This document shows, in pieces, positions 25,997-34,515 of a DNA stretch of 39,449 bases. Where the stretch lies: contig JBLHVV010000017.1 in assembly GCA_047628755.1 (NCBI GenBank), positions 1 to 39,449 of the forward strand, in the 5' to 3' direction. Numbering within the stretch: position 1 is the first letter of the stretch; every line of letters starts with the position of its first letter. Made by a program: the position numbers and the translations under genes. Origin of the DNA: Bermanella sp047628755. GTDB lineage: Bacteria > Pseudomonadota > Gammaproteobacteria > Pseudomonadales > Oceanobacteraceae. The notes beneath the pieces are model-generated. The model saw only the letters and a program-made list of their open reading frames with translations. It had not been told where the DNA came from and did no database searches.

Positions 25997-27724
25997 CTAG
26001 CCCAAAAACCACTTCAACAGCCCTAAAATAGCCACTGCTTGAATTGCAGCCAATGCTTGCCAGAAACGTAAAGGGTTACGTTGCACCAGTGGTCTGCCGC
26101 GCTTACTTGCATACTTTTTATTAGGGGTTTGCAATTCAAATATAAATTCTGAAAATGCGGCTTGTCGCTTATCTATAGTGGGAGACAGTGCTGTCTCTAA
26201 CGCACCATCCATCCAATACGGCACCATAGGATTGTGGCTGTGTGCACTTTGATAGGAGAGACGAAATAGATTGCGCTGATCGGTAAGCTTTTCTAACTGC
26301 TCACCAAAAGGCAATTTACCGGTTAGCATTTCATAAATCACCACTGCTAAGCTGAACATATCTGACTTTTGAGTTTTTTTGCCTCTGAAGCGGGTTTCTG
26401 GAGCGCTGTAAACCGCAGTACCTAATGCATCTTCTCGCTCAAATGGGGTGTCTATTTCTTCTACTCCAGCTGCCCAGCATGAGCCAAAGTCAATTATTTT
26501 TGGAATGCCCTGAGTGTCTAACATAATATTGTCGGGCTTGATGTCTTGGTGAAGAATATCTTTACGGTGAAACGCTCTTAAGCCACGACTAATAAGTTCG
26601 GCAATACGAATCACCTCGTTAATATCTGGCTTAGGGTTTTCTTTTATCCATTGCTCGAGTGTCATACCCGGAATGTATTCGACTAAAGAATACAGAGCTG
26701 TTTTAATTTCTTTAGGTTCAATTATTTTTGCTACGTAAGGGCTATAAATGCGTTTACCTATCCACTGTTCTAATACAAAGCGTTCAATATAGGCAGGGTC
26801 ATCTTCAAAATTTATTGAAGGGGTTTTCATCACTAATCGCTTGCCAGTCTCATCCTGTACCAAGTAAACCTGACTACGAGAGCTGGCGTGCAGTTCTTTT
26901 AATACCTGAAAGCCATCGAGTTTGTGCCCTACTTCTAACGGCGGAGGAAAAGGCAGGTCAGAGAGTTTTTTATAAATATCTTGATTATTGGCATTGGGCA
27001 GTTTTTCAATTTTTAATAACTGACAGCTTAGGTTGTCTTGACTGCCTGCCTTTAGAGCCATATTTATGAGCGTATTGCAGGTTGCTTCAAACTTCCCTTC
27101 ATGATTTTCTTCAATCTGATTTTCAGCTACCTGGGTATGAATGGTTTTATCAGATAAATAATCATGGATGCCGTCTGTGGATAGAAAAAATAGATCCCCT
27201 ACTTCCACGTCTAATTGTGAAAAATCCATTTCTAGACGACTGTCCATTCCCATGGCGCGAGAAAGATATACCGTATCTTTATTAACATGAGTTGAATGGT
27301 CACGGGTAAGTTGTTCAAAATTATTACCGCGCAAGCGATAAATGCGGGTATCTCCCACGTGAAAAATATAGGCCTGCTGAGACTTAATAATGAGCGCACT
27401 TAAGGTGCTAATATGGCCCTTAATTTGGCTTTGCCCCACCAACCAACTATTTAACGCCAATAGTATTTTTTGCCCTGAGGTTTTAACCGACCACGCGTCT
27501 GGTGTACCGTAATAGTCACTGATAAAGTTTCGCACACAGGTTTCGCTGGCTTCTTTACTGGCTTCGGCTGCACTGACCCCGTCAGCAATAACCGCGACCA
27601 CTCCTTTTAAAGTAAGCGCAGGCTGATTGGGTATACGTATGCCGATGCAATCTTCATTTTGGGCTTTATGGCCTGCGTGAGTGGCCTGGCCAACTGTCAG
27701 CTCTAACTGAGATTCTAAATACAT
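25997..27724 (-). CDS. PP2C phosphatase / Ser-Thr protein kinase fusion with C-terminal membrane anchor
   Basis: 575 residues combining opposing activities. The N-terminal PP2C phosphatase (about 8-240) has N-E-D (23-25), A-D-G (47-49), H-V-G-D-T-R (122-127), S-T-D-G (182-185) and the metal-binding Q-D-N (229-231). The C-terminal Hanks-type kinase (about 268-535) has Lys300 in V-M-K-T, H-Q-D-I-K-P-D-N (392-399), I-D-F-G (411-414) and A-P-E (441-443). The glycine-rich loop is degenerate ('ELHASSRSQVYLV'), and the catalytic HRD arginine is Gln, placing it among non-RD kinases. One membrane helix (about 555-572) ends the protein. It lies 104 bases after the nitrate transporter on the same strand. 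That pairing recurs in other gammaproteobacteria (from memory), suggesting control of nitrate uptake or assimilation. Confidence 0.93.
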   Translation of the reverse strand: MYLESQLELTVGQATHAGHKAQNEDCIGIRIPNQPALTLKGVVAVIADGVSAAEASKEASETCVRNFISDYYGTPDAWSVKTSGQKILLALNSWLVGQSQIKGHISTLSALIIKSQQAYIFHVGDTRIYRLRGNNFEQLTRDHSTHVNKDTVYLSRAMGMDSRLEMDFSQLDVEVGDLFFLSTDGIHDYLSDKTIHTQVAENQIEENHEGKFEATCNTLINMALKAGSQDNLSCQLLKIEKLPNANNQDIYKKLSDLPFPPPLEVGHKLDGFQVLKELHASSRSQVYLVQDETGKRLVMKTPSINFEDDPAYIERFVLEQWIGKRIYSPYVAKIIEPKEIKTALYSLVEYIPGMTLEQWIKENPKPDINEVIRIAELISRGLRAFHRKDILHQDIKPDNIMLDTQGIPKIIDFGSCWAAGVEEIDTPFEREDALGTAVYSAPETRFRGKKTQKSDMFSLAVVIYEMLTGKLPFGEQLEKLTDQRNLFRLSYQSAHSHNPMVPYWMDGALETALSPTIDKRQAAFSEFIFELQTPNKKYASKRGRPLVQRNPLRFWQALAAIQAVAILGLLKWFLG

Positions 27725-27828
27725 AACCGACCTATTTTAAGCATGGGTAACTTTCTGTAAAACTCTTTATTATAAACCATGACAGCTTAATTATTACCCA
27801 GCCTAAATTGTATTTGACTCATTTACTG

Positions 27829-29307
27829 TTATTTACCTACTTGAATAAGCTCTACCGTACCGTCGTCATTTATTTCTGCAATGTGCCCAGCAGGCTCATC
27901 TAAGAAAACAGCAATCAAACCTAATACCACAGCACAAGAAATTGAGATGACGGTAAAAAATGTGGCCGCGTCTGTCAGTGAATATATTAATAAAAAAGTA
28001 GCGGCGCCTACATTTCCATAAGCCCCTGCCATACCAGCAATTTGACCGGTTAAACGACGCTTTATCAGAGGCACCACAGCAAACACGGCACCCGCACCCG
28101 CTTGAACAAAAAATGAACATGGAATCACCACCACCAGTACATCAAACGCACTCCAGCTTCCGTCCATCAAGCTTAAGAAATAATATCCTATAGAAGAACC
28201 CGCCAGTACCACTAACAACGCAAGCCGACGCCCCAGTTTATCGCTGAAGTAACCTCCCAACGGACGTGCAAATAAATTCATCGCCATAAACGAAGCCGCT
28301 ATCGCCGCGGCTTGAGCCAGCGACCATTCTGGAAAAATACTGGTAAAGTGAAGCGCTAACATAGAAACAACCGCCACCTCTGATCCAAATGTCACCATAT
28401 AGGCAACACTTAATAAAGAAACTTGTTTAAATTTATACTGGTGAATAGCAGGAATATCTTCCTGTAAGCTATCTTTATTCACTTCATAAATTTTATATAT
28501 TTGCTGAATAAAATAAATGGCTAAAAAAGCATAGATACCATAAGTAAGCCCATCGCTTAACAAGTCCACACCAGTTGGCGATAGACGCCACGTTAAAATG
28601 GCCAATGCGATAAACATAGGTGCCGTCATAATCATGTATAAGAACAAATCGAAACGACTGGTAACTTCCATAGCCCCTATTTTTTTAGAGGTAAAATAAG
28701 TACTGCCCTTGGGCGTATCTTTTACAAATCGATAAAAAACAAATGAATATAAGATTGCAATAATGCCCGATGACGCAATGGCATAACGCCAGCCATCGTC
28801 TCCACCAAAGGTACCTGCTAGTGCAGGTAAAATAAAACCAGCTGCCGCCGCACCAAAGTTGCCCCAGCCACCATAAATGCCTTGGGCAGTACCCGCTTCT
28901 TTAACCGGAAACCACTCTGTCATCAAACGAATGCCAATAACAAAACCCGCACCCGAAAACCCTAATAAAAACCTCATTAAGGCCAGCTGGGTATAGTTTT
29001 GAGAGAGTGAGAAGCCGATGCAAAAAATACCACTGATAACCAGCAGCGCAGTAAACATGATCTTGGGACCATATTTATCAACCAACATACCCACAATAGT
29101 TCTGGCCGGAATGGTTAAGGCTACGTTTAACACCAGTAGCGCCTTAGCTTCAGCCGACGTTAGGTGAAAGTATTCTTTAATAAGAGGCATTAAAGAGGCG
29201 TGGCAAAACCACATAAAGAATGTAATAAAAAACGCCACCCATCCTAAGTGCAGGGTTTTTATCTTTGGGTCTCTAACGTTAAATACGTTAAATCCAGGCT
29301 CAGCCAT
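27829..29307 (-). CDS. Nitrate/nitrite transporter, MFS NNP family (NasA/NarK type)
   Basis: 492 residues with about twelve membrane helices. NNP carriers import nitrate across the inner membrane. Both nitrate signatures are visible: 'GIYGGWGNFGAAAAGFILP' in TM5 and 'GMAGAYGNVGAATFLLIYSL' in TM11. The substrate arginine is likely in 'GFVIGIRLMTEWFP' (TM4). An extended soluble C-terminus ends 'EINDDGTVELIQVGK'. No nitrate or nitrite reductase gene is in the window. The phosphatase/kinase gene directly downstream is probably co-transcribed. A long structured leader precedes the gene. Confidence 0.93.
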   Translation of the reverse strand: MAEPGFNVFNVRDPKIKTLHLGWVAFFITFFMWFCHASLMPLIKEYFHLTSAEAKALLVLNVALTIPARTIVGMLVDKYGPKIMFTALLVISGIFCIGFSLSQNYTQLALMRFLLGFSGAGFVIGIRLMTEWFPVKEAGTAQGIYGGWGNFGAAAAGFILPALAGTFGGDDGWRYAIASSGIIAILYSFVFYRFVKDTPKGSTYFTSKKIGAMEVTSRFDLFLYMIMTAPMFIALAILTWRLSPTGVDLLSDGLTYGIYAFLAIYFIQQIYKIYEVNKDSLQEDIPAIHQYKFKQVSLLSVAYMVTFGSEVAVVSMLALHFTSIFPEWSLAQAAAIAASFMAMNLFARPLGGYFSDKLGRRLALLVVLAGSSIGYYFLSLMDGSWSAFDVLVVVIPCSFFVQAGAGAVFAVVPLIKRRLTGQIAGMAGAYGNVGAATFLLIYSLTDAATFFTVISISCAVVLGLIAVFLDEPAGHIAEINDDGTVELIQVGK

Positions 29308-29620
29308 AATTAATCCAATAATCTTAAGTTAAAAAATGAATACTTGTATCTAGCAAAAGCCAGGCCAAAAACGTAAGTCATTGATTTTACTAGGATTTTA
29401 CTTAAAACCCTACATTCACGCACTTTAATAATGCATTTTAAGGCCACACAATAACTGTGGTCGCACCAATTAAGATCACCACAGACTGCCGAGTTAAGAT
29501 TATTGTTTGTTTTAGATACAGCCTTTGCCCCGTGTTAAAACAACAGCGCATTTAAAAGCTCAACCCGATTGCTGAGCACTTAATCCTGAACCTCCCTTAC
29601 CGATTCTTGGGTCTGTGTAT
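29308..29620 (-). promoter_or_regulatory. Hairpin-rich leader upstream of the nitrate transporter
   Basis: Read on the minus strand, about 300 bases precede the start codon with several hairpins. At 29558-29577 GCUCAGC pairs with GUUGAGC around the hexaloop AAUCGG. At 29594-29611 a weaker hairpin shows the same AAUCGG. CUGUGGU/ACCACAG spans 29455-29484. The competing CCACA/UGUGG pair (29444-29460) uses the same bases. AGGGUUUU/AAAAUCCU lies at 29392-29411. Nitrate-assimilation leaders controlled by ANTAR proteins (NasR, NasT) use two hairpins with six-base loops, so this is a candidate. The usual A1/G4 loop rule is not met exactly and no NasS/NasT gene is present. Confidence 0.4.
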
Positions 29621-30152
29621 CCTAGCTTAACGGCACTCCCATTCCGATATGTAAGCGGAGTAAATTGAGCCTTTATTTAACCCCATCTAGAGCTATCTGC
29701 TGTGACTGTAGATCCATTAAAACGTGATTGCCTGCTGTCATTACTTGGTCTGTCTGTATGCCTGTCTATTACTTTCTAAAATTCTTGAAGCTCTGAACCT
29801 CTTGTCCAATGCTTTCCTGCACATTTAATAAAGAGATAAGTAATAAACGCCATATAAAAGTGACTCTTACGGTGCTGAATGCATAACTTTTAATTACATA
29901 ATGCTCCCCCCTTTGGTAAAAAACGCTTTGAAGTGCTTAGAGTGGTATCCGAAGCTATGGCGGCCATACTAGGTGACGGTGTTACTGCCATGAACTAAGT
30001 TGGCATAATCAAACTTGGCAACAGTGACTCCACTTTCAGCATCATTAAAAAATCAAAAAAGAGAGTGCTCACTATGTCTACAACTCGATTGTGTATATAG
30101 TTGATCGCGCTTAACACACTCACATACTAAAAATAATGAAGTAGGAATATCT
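29621..30152. other. Gene-poor spacer before the DoxX-family gene
   Basis: No intact gene seen. A short plus-strand stretch (about 29913-29997) reads as a plausible protein piece ('RFEVLRVVSEAMAAILGD') and is stopped by TAA; the same frame reopens briefly to about 30100. This may be a worn-out gene or chance. The 3' end should hold the DoxX promoter. Confidence 0.3.
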
Positions 30153-30566
30153 ATGAACTACCTAGAAAACGCTTGTCTACTGGCTGGACGCTTCTTAATG
30201 GGCATATATTTTATCTTGCCTGGAATACAAAAAATAACTGGTTATGAGAAAATGACTGCGTATATGGAAGCTCATGGTGTACCTATGATCACCGTGCTTT
30301 TGCCATTGACTATTTTGTTACAACTAGCCGCAGGCGCTGCCATTATTGTGGGTTACAAAGGTAAAATCGCAGCGTTCATACTGGCTGGTTTAACCTTTGT
30401 TATTAGTATGTATATGCACAACTTTTGGGATATGGCAGAAGGTGTCGCTAAGGCCCATGAAATGCAGAATTTCTTTAAAAATATGGGGATTATGGCAGGG
30501 CTGCTGATGATAATTTCGTTAGGGACTGGTAGGTTTAGTTTAGATAATAGAACTAAGGCTGAATAA
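30153..30566 (+). CDS. DoxX family membrane protein
   Basis: 137 residues with four hydrophobic helices. 'GRFLMGIYFILPGIQKITGYEKM' near the N-terminus is the DoxX signature: a small-residue helix followed by G-x-x-K. The helix pair 'PLTILLQLAAGAAIIVGYKGKIAAFILAGL' and 'HNFWDM' follow. Family roles are varied (quinone-linked or sulfur/redox functions have been proposed for some), and nothing here points to one. GAAGTAGGA lies upstream of the ATG. It is a single gene with its own terminator. Confidence 0.85.
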   Translation: MNYLENACLLAGRFLMGIYFILPGIQKITGYEKMTAYMEAHGVPMITVLLPLTILLQLAAGAAIIVGYKGKIAAFILAGLTFVISMYMHNFWDMAEGVAKAHEMQNFFKNMGIMAGLLMIISLGTGRFSLDNRTKAE

Positions 30567-30601
30567 ATATACTTTTAGACATCGTTAAAACTGATGGAAA
30601 A

Positions 30602-30630
30602 ATTCAAGGCATCAAATACCTTGAGTTTTT
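30602..30630 (+). terminator. Terminator of the DoxX-family gene
   Basis: ATTCAAGG (30602-30609) pairs with CCTTGAGT (30619-30626; one T-G pair) around a 9-base loop, followed by five T (30626-30630). Confidence 0.75.
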
Positions 30631-30678
30631 CAATCAATACCCATTGTATAATGAGTACCCCATAGAAAAGATAATGCC

Positions 30679-31470
30679 TTACCCCACAACAACACTCAGT
30701 ATATCTGGCTGATCAGATTCTTTAATTTGAAACTGGCTACCCGCGATTTCCATTGAATCACCTGCTTTAAATTTAGCCCCTGACTGAAACTGATAGGTAA
30801 CTAAATTTAATATTTGCTCAGCAGACTCTTGCGCGGTTATCGACTGGGGTAATAAGTCAAGCTCAACACCAACAAAAGCATTCAAACCACTGCTGCGAGC
30901 ACCGAATGTTTTAGCCCCTTGATCTGGAGAATAAATTCGCACTGGGGTCCAAAATATTAGTGGTAACAGAACTCCTGCTGGTTCTCCTTTACGTTGCGCA
31001 TCGATGGCCTTTCCTAACGTTTGTAAAGTGCCATTAAACATCTCTGAATTTTGTAATGAGCCTGAGTTTATCCATAGTACCGCTTGGATCTTCGCAAGTT
31101 GTGAAATAACAGCTATTAGGTGTGTTAGTGTAATTGCTTGGCCAATAGCCTGTACTTGATTAGCCGCTGGGGTTAATACTGAAATAATAATGTGTGCGTC
31201 TTGCTTACTAACAATTTCATCGCCATTTTGTAGGGTGTAATTAAGAGGCAATACAGATTTTAATTCGGCCTGTGGATAAGGTTCATCTAAATACAACATA
31301 GATATTTCCATGTCAGCCACTTTCACCACGTAGCTATTTTTATTGCTACTGACAATTTTAGCCGTGGAAAAATGCTGTAACAATAACCCATCAAGTTGAG
31401 GTTGAGTGACAACAGGCAGATCTTCAAATAGAACAGCAGCTGAATGTGATGGAAGAGTTGAATCTGACAT
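30679..31470 (-). CDS. DUF4261 domain protein (probable)
   Basis: 263 residues, soluble, no signal peptide. The N-terminal half contains 'VVKVADMEISMLYLDEPYP' and 'AHIIISVLTPA', and the middle 'LAKIQAVLWINSGSLQNSEMF'. The C-terminal third has 'GLNAFVGVELDLLP' and 'YQFQSGAKFKAGDSMEI'. This layout matches my recollection of DUF4261, a family of unknown function. It stands alone: convergent with the DoxX gene, and separated from the chemotaxis operon by a 443-base spacer. Confidence 0.65.
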   Translation of the reverse strand: MSDSTLPSHSAAVLFEDLPVVTQPQLDGLLLQHFSTAKIVSSNKNSYVVKVADMEISMLYLDEPYPQAELKSVLPLNYTLQNGDEIVSKQDAHIIISVLTPAANQVQAIGQAITLTHLIAVISQLAKIQAVLWINSGSLQNSEMFNGTLQTLGKAIDAQRKGEPAGVLLPLIFWTPVRIYSPDQGAKTFGARSSGLNAFVGVELDLLPQSITAQESAEQILNLVTYQFQSGAKFKAGDSMEIAGSQFQIKESDQPDILSVVVG

Positions 31471-31568
31471 AGTATTTATCCAATTTTTATACGGCTTAGA
31501 CTTCAGTTAGTGTGGAATAACAATGCATCTATGCTAAGAGGAAAGTCTTAGTAAGTCCAGTGGCTGGA

Positions 31569-31611
31569 CCTATAGATTTACCTATAGATTTACGCATAGA
31601 TTTACGCATAG
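31569..31611. repeat. 12-base tandem repeat, about 3.6 copies
   Basis: CCTATAGATTTA (31569-31580 and 31581-31592), CGCATAGATTTA (31593-31604) and a partial CGCATAG (31605-31611). Confidence 0.92.
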
Positions 31612-31718
31612 CATTGATTAATAGCTATTCCCTACATATTCAAAGGAATTAAAATGCACTTATATAAATTAGAACGTTAAAAAATATACTCTTTTCTAGA
31701 AAGTCTAATTTAGACAAT

Positions 31719-31750
31719 GTCATTACCATTAAAAAAAGTAATGACTTTTT
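31719..31750 (+). terminator. Terminator-like inverted repeat with no obvious gene
   Basis: GTCATTAC (31719-31726) pairs perfectly with GTAATGAC (31738-31745) around an 11-base A-rich loop, followed by five T. No plus-strand gene precedes it within the spacer. A TATACT hexamer at 31685-31690 raises the possibility of a very short transcript. Confidence 0.4.
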
Positions 31751-31884
31751 AGCTCTGATTACATATTGATAACAGGGAAGCGAGTAAAATAACTGATTAG
31801 GATTAACTAATATAAGCTCGAATTAGATAACATATAATGATTATCTTAGTGAGCGTTTTGAGTAAGCACTTTATAAACTTTTAC

Positions 31885-31915
31885 TTTTACTATTTACTAT
31901 TTACTATTTACTATT
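31885..31915. repeat. 7-base tandem repeat at the end of cheB
   Basis: TATTTAC three times perfectly (31891-31911), flanked by partial units TTTTAC (31885-31890) and TATT (31912-31915). The last partial unit overlaps the cheB stop codon (31914-31916). Confidence 0.92.
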
Positions 31916-33017
31916 AGATATAGTTTTTAAATTCAACTGGCCAACTGAAAGCATTAATCATTTTTTGAATATGCTCAAGCGAACTTATTTTTTTGACTCC
32001 TCCTAGCTTAATAGCAACTGCTGGCATTCCGAAAACAACACAACTGGCTTCGTCCTGTGCCACTGTGAAAGCACCTGCATCAAACATTTCTTTCATGCCA
32101 TTGGCGCCATCATCTCCCATCCCTGTCATTATAATACCCAGAGATTGTTTTGCCGCTGATTGGGCTACAGACCGAAATAACACATCCACCGAAGGCCTAT
32201 GTCGACTTACTAATGGGCCTTTTTTTATTAAAACATAAATTTTCCCTGATCGATTCTCTACCATCATATGCTTACCGCCCGGCGCTATTAGCACTTTACC
32301 TGTTTCAACCATATCGCCATCTTCGGCTTCTTTCACATACACTTCAGAAACAGAATCTAGCCGTCTTGAAAAAGCAGCAGTAAAGGCTTCCGGCATATGC
32401 TGAACGATGACTACACCGGGCGCATCTTTTTTTAATGAAGAGACTATGTATTCAAGTGCGTGAGTACCACCCGTAGAGGCACCGATAGCAACGAGTCTAT
32501 TAGACGGCATCGGTTTTATTCTTGATAGCCGAGGTAAGATGACATCTGCTGTCTCTTTTTTTTGTGCATTTATCATTGTAGGAGGTGTATTAGAATGTAT
32601 TCTTAAGTTTTTTATCTTAGCTTTGGAAGCTACTCTTATGGCATCTATAATTGATTTCTTTTGTGCACTTAATTCTTTTTTTAGATTAGATGATGGCTTT
32701 TCAACAATTTCCACCGCACCAAGGCGGAGAGCTTTTATACTGATCTCGGAAGATTTCTGCGTCAATGTAGAGCACATGACAACCGGGTAAGGGTTTTCGT
32801 CCATTATTTTTTTTAGAAATGTAAGACCATTCATTCTTGGCATTTCAACATCCAGTATAATCACATCCGGTTTGATTACTTCTAGTTTTTTTAAAGCAAA
32901 TATTGGGTCCTGAGCCGTATCAATAACTTCCATTCCTGCCGCTTCGTTGATAATGGAACTAAGAACTTGGCGTACAAGCGCTGAGTCATCGATCACCAGA
33001 ACTTTAATTTTATTCAT
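31914..33017 (-). CDS. cheB: Chemotaxis protein-glutamate methylesterase/glutaminase CheB
   Basis: 367 residues. It removes methyl groups from receptors when phosphorylated by CheA. The receiver domain (about 3-120) has 'VLVIDDSALVRQVL' and the phospho-acceptor Asp in 'VIILDVEMPRMNG'. A linker follows, then the esterase domain (about 175-360) with catalytic Ser in 'AIGASTGGTHAL', His in 'VVQHMPEAF' and Asp in 'MTGMGDDGANGM'. The frame is open to a GTG at 33035, but the ATG at 33017 has an AAGGGCG six bases upstream and begins directly with the receiver fold, so it is preferred. It is the last gene of the operon, 11 bases after cheD. Confidence 0.95.
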   Translation of the reverse strand: MNKIKVLVIDDSALVRQVLSSIINEAAGMEVIDTAQDPIFALKKLEVIKPDVIILDVEMPRMNGLTFLKKIMDENPYPVVMCSTLTQKSSEISIKALRLGAVEIVEKPSSNLKKELSAQKKSIIDAIRVASKAKIKNLRIHSNTPPTMINAQKKETADVILPRLSRIKPMPSNRLVAIGASTGGTHALEYIVSSLKKDAPGVVIVQHMPEAFTAAFSRRLDSVSEVYVKEAEDGDMVETGKVLIAPGGKHMMVENRSGKIYVLIKKGPLVSRHRPSVDVLFRSVAQSAAKQSLGIIMTGMGDDGANGMKEMFDAGAFTVAQDEASCVVFGMPAVAIKLGGVKKISSLEHIQKMINAFSWPVEFKNYI

Positions 33018-33028
33018 ATAGTTCGCCC

Positions 33029-33553
33029 TTAACACAATCCATTTTGTGTTTTCATAGATTTTTCATTAGTGTCTTCAGATATAAATTTCACCCAAACATC
33101 GCCCGTCGTAACATCCATAATAATCCGCCTATGACCTTGTTCACCCACATGTACAACTTTAATATCGACCTTTCTATTTATTAATAATGCCATAGCTTGT
33201 GCAGCATTTCTTTCTCCGATTAACGAATCTTTTGCATCCAAATTTTTTCCGAACATATTGCTACCACCAAATATTTTTGCCTGATATTGTTCATAATTTG
33301 TCTGGTGTAGCCTAAGTGCCATATCAAAAAAAACCATCGCTTCTTCCCCATATCGACCATCGAGATCTGACGTACCCCTATCTTTTTTAGACCTGAATGG
33401 CAACATAAAATGACACATACCACCGATATGCAACACTGGATGCCAGAGACATATGGCGATGCATGAGCCCAGTAATGTGTGAACATGTGTACCAGGTTCA
33501 CCGAAGATAAATTCACCAGGATGAAGGAAAATGTTTCTAGTGGCATGCTTCAT
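33029..33553 (-). CDS. cheD: Chemoreceptor glutamine deamidase CheD
   Basis: 174 residues. CheD deamidates receptor glutamines to methylatable glutamates. The catalytic Cys31 is in L-L-G-S-C-I and His48 in G-G-M-C-H-F-M-L-P. The Cys-His spacing (17) is that of known CheD enzymes, with Thr26 nearby as the third residue. 'KIFGGSNMF' and 'GERNAAQAM' are further family blocks. It lies between cheR and cheB, as in the pseudomonad che2-type (F7-like) clusters. Confidence 0.94.
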   Translation of the reverse strand: MKHATRNIFLHPGEFIFGEPGTHVHTLLGSCIAICLWHPVLHIGGMCHFMLPFRSKKDRGTSDLDGRYGEEAMVFFDMALRLHQTNYEQYQAKIFGGSNMFGKNLDAKDSLIGERNAAQAMALLINRKVDIKVVHVGEQGHRRIIMDVTTGDVWVKFISEDTNEKSMKTQNGLC

Positions 33554-33593
33554 TAATCTACTCTAAATTTTTAATATAAATAACCATAGCTAT

Positions 33594-34424
33594 TTATCTC
33601 TTTTGATAAGTCGTCGACCCAATTAAGTCAATCGGTAGGTCCATACCTTTGAGTGATTCAGAGTGGCCTATAAATAATATACCTTTGGGTCGTAATTTTG
33701 AAATCAGGCTTCGAATTATCTGTTCTTTGGTTTTATTATCAAAATAAATTAAAACGTTACGTAAAAATATAACATCAAACTGGCCAACTTCAGGCAGAGG
33801 CTTAGTTAAGTTTATTTCTTTAAATCTTGTTTTTTTTCGTAAATTTTTATCTATCAGTAAAAAACCTTCGTATTCACCGTTACCTTTCATACAATACTTT
33901 TGAAGAAAGTCTTTAGGCATCGCATCAATACGATAAATTTGATAAAGCCCTTTTTTTGCTTTATCAATAATTCGGCTACTTATATCTGAACCAAAAACCT
34001 CCCACTTCCCTGTAGGCCCAAAAAAATCATCCATTACCATAGCAAGACTATATGCTTCTTCACCACTTGAACTGGCAGCGCTCCACAGCCGTAGTAAACG
34101 ATCCTTTGAGTGGTGTTGTAATACCAACTCCTTTAAAGAGTTAAAATGTCCGGGCTCTCGAAAAAAATATGTTTCGTTAGTTGTTAATAAATCAATGGCT
34201 ATCTGACATTCTATGCTGTTCTTGTCTATTAATAGATTTACATATTCATCGAAGCTATCTAAATGATAATGCCGCAATCGTTTATTTAAACGAGAACCAA
34301 CTAGCATTTGTTTGGCTGAACCTAAATCTATACCTGCCTCTTTGTAAATAAATTCTTTAATGGTTTGATAAGCACGGACTGAAATATCCATTTTTTTATG
34401 CTGTGATGCAATCATTTTGTCCAA
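33594..34424 (-). CDS. cheR: Chemotaxis protein methyltransferase CheR
   Basis: 276 residues. It methylates receptor glutamates using S-adenosylmethionine. The N-terminal helical domain (about 15-85) ends 'LLTTNETYFFRE'. The SAM motif is 'LRLWSAASSSGEEAYSLAM' (111-129), followed by 'VFGSDISSRII' and 'FDVIFLRNVLIYFD'. G-N-G-E-Y-E-G (181-187) sits in the beta-subdomain loop; its resemblance to the G-T-G-P-H-E-G loop of Salmonella CheR suggests it binds a receptor C-terminal pentapeptide. It lies between cheW and cheD on the same strand. Confidence 0.95.
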   Translation of the reverse strand: MDKMIASQHKKMDISVRAYQTIKEFIYKEAGIDLGSAKQMLVGSRLNKRLRHYHLDSFDEYVNLLIDKNSIECQIAIDLLTTNETYFFREPGHFNSLKELVLQHHSKDRLLRLWSAASSSGEEAYSLAMVMDDFFGPTGKWEVFGSDISSRIIDKAKKGLYQIYRIDAMPKDFLQKYCMKGNGEYEGFLLIDKNLRKKTRFKEINLTKPLPEVGQFDVIFLRNVLIYFDNKTKEQIIRSLISKLRPKGILFIGHSESLKGMDLPIDLIGSTTYQKR

Positions 34425-34515
34425 CGTTACTCTCCAACCTGCTGGCTGCTTATTCTGTTGATTACTGAACTAATTACAATGATAGTAAGTTCATTTTTCT
34501 ATTATTGTAAATACA

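Larger units (their letters stand above)
31471..31913. other. Repeat-bearing spacer between cheB and the DUF4261 gene
   Basis: No gene seen. It holds a 12-base tandem repeat (31569-31611), a perfect inverted repeat followed by T5 (31719-31750) and a 7-base repeat abutting the cheB stop (31885-31915). It should include the promoter of the DUF4261 gene on the minus strand and the end of the che transcript. Confidence 0.55.

Noticed and set aside
31560..31920. CRISPR-like array in the cheB spacer
   Set aside because: The repeats are 12 and 7 bases long, directly adjacent without spacers, and no cas gene is present.
33018..33035. Upstream GTG start of cheB
   Set aside because: It adds six residues before the receiver domain, overlaps the cheD stop, and lacks the well-spaced AAGGGCG that precedes the ATG at 33017.
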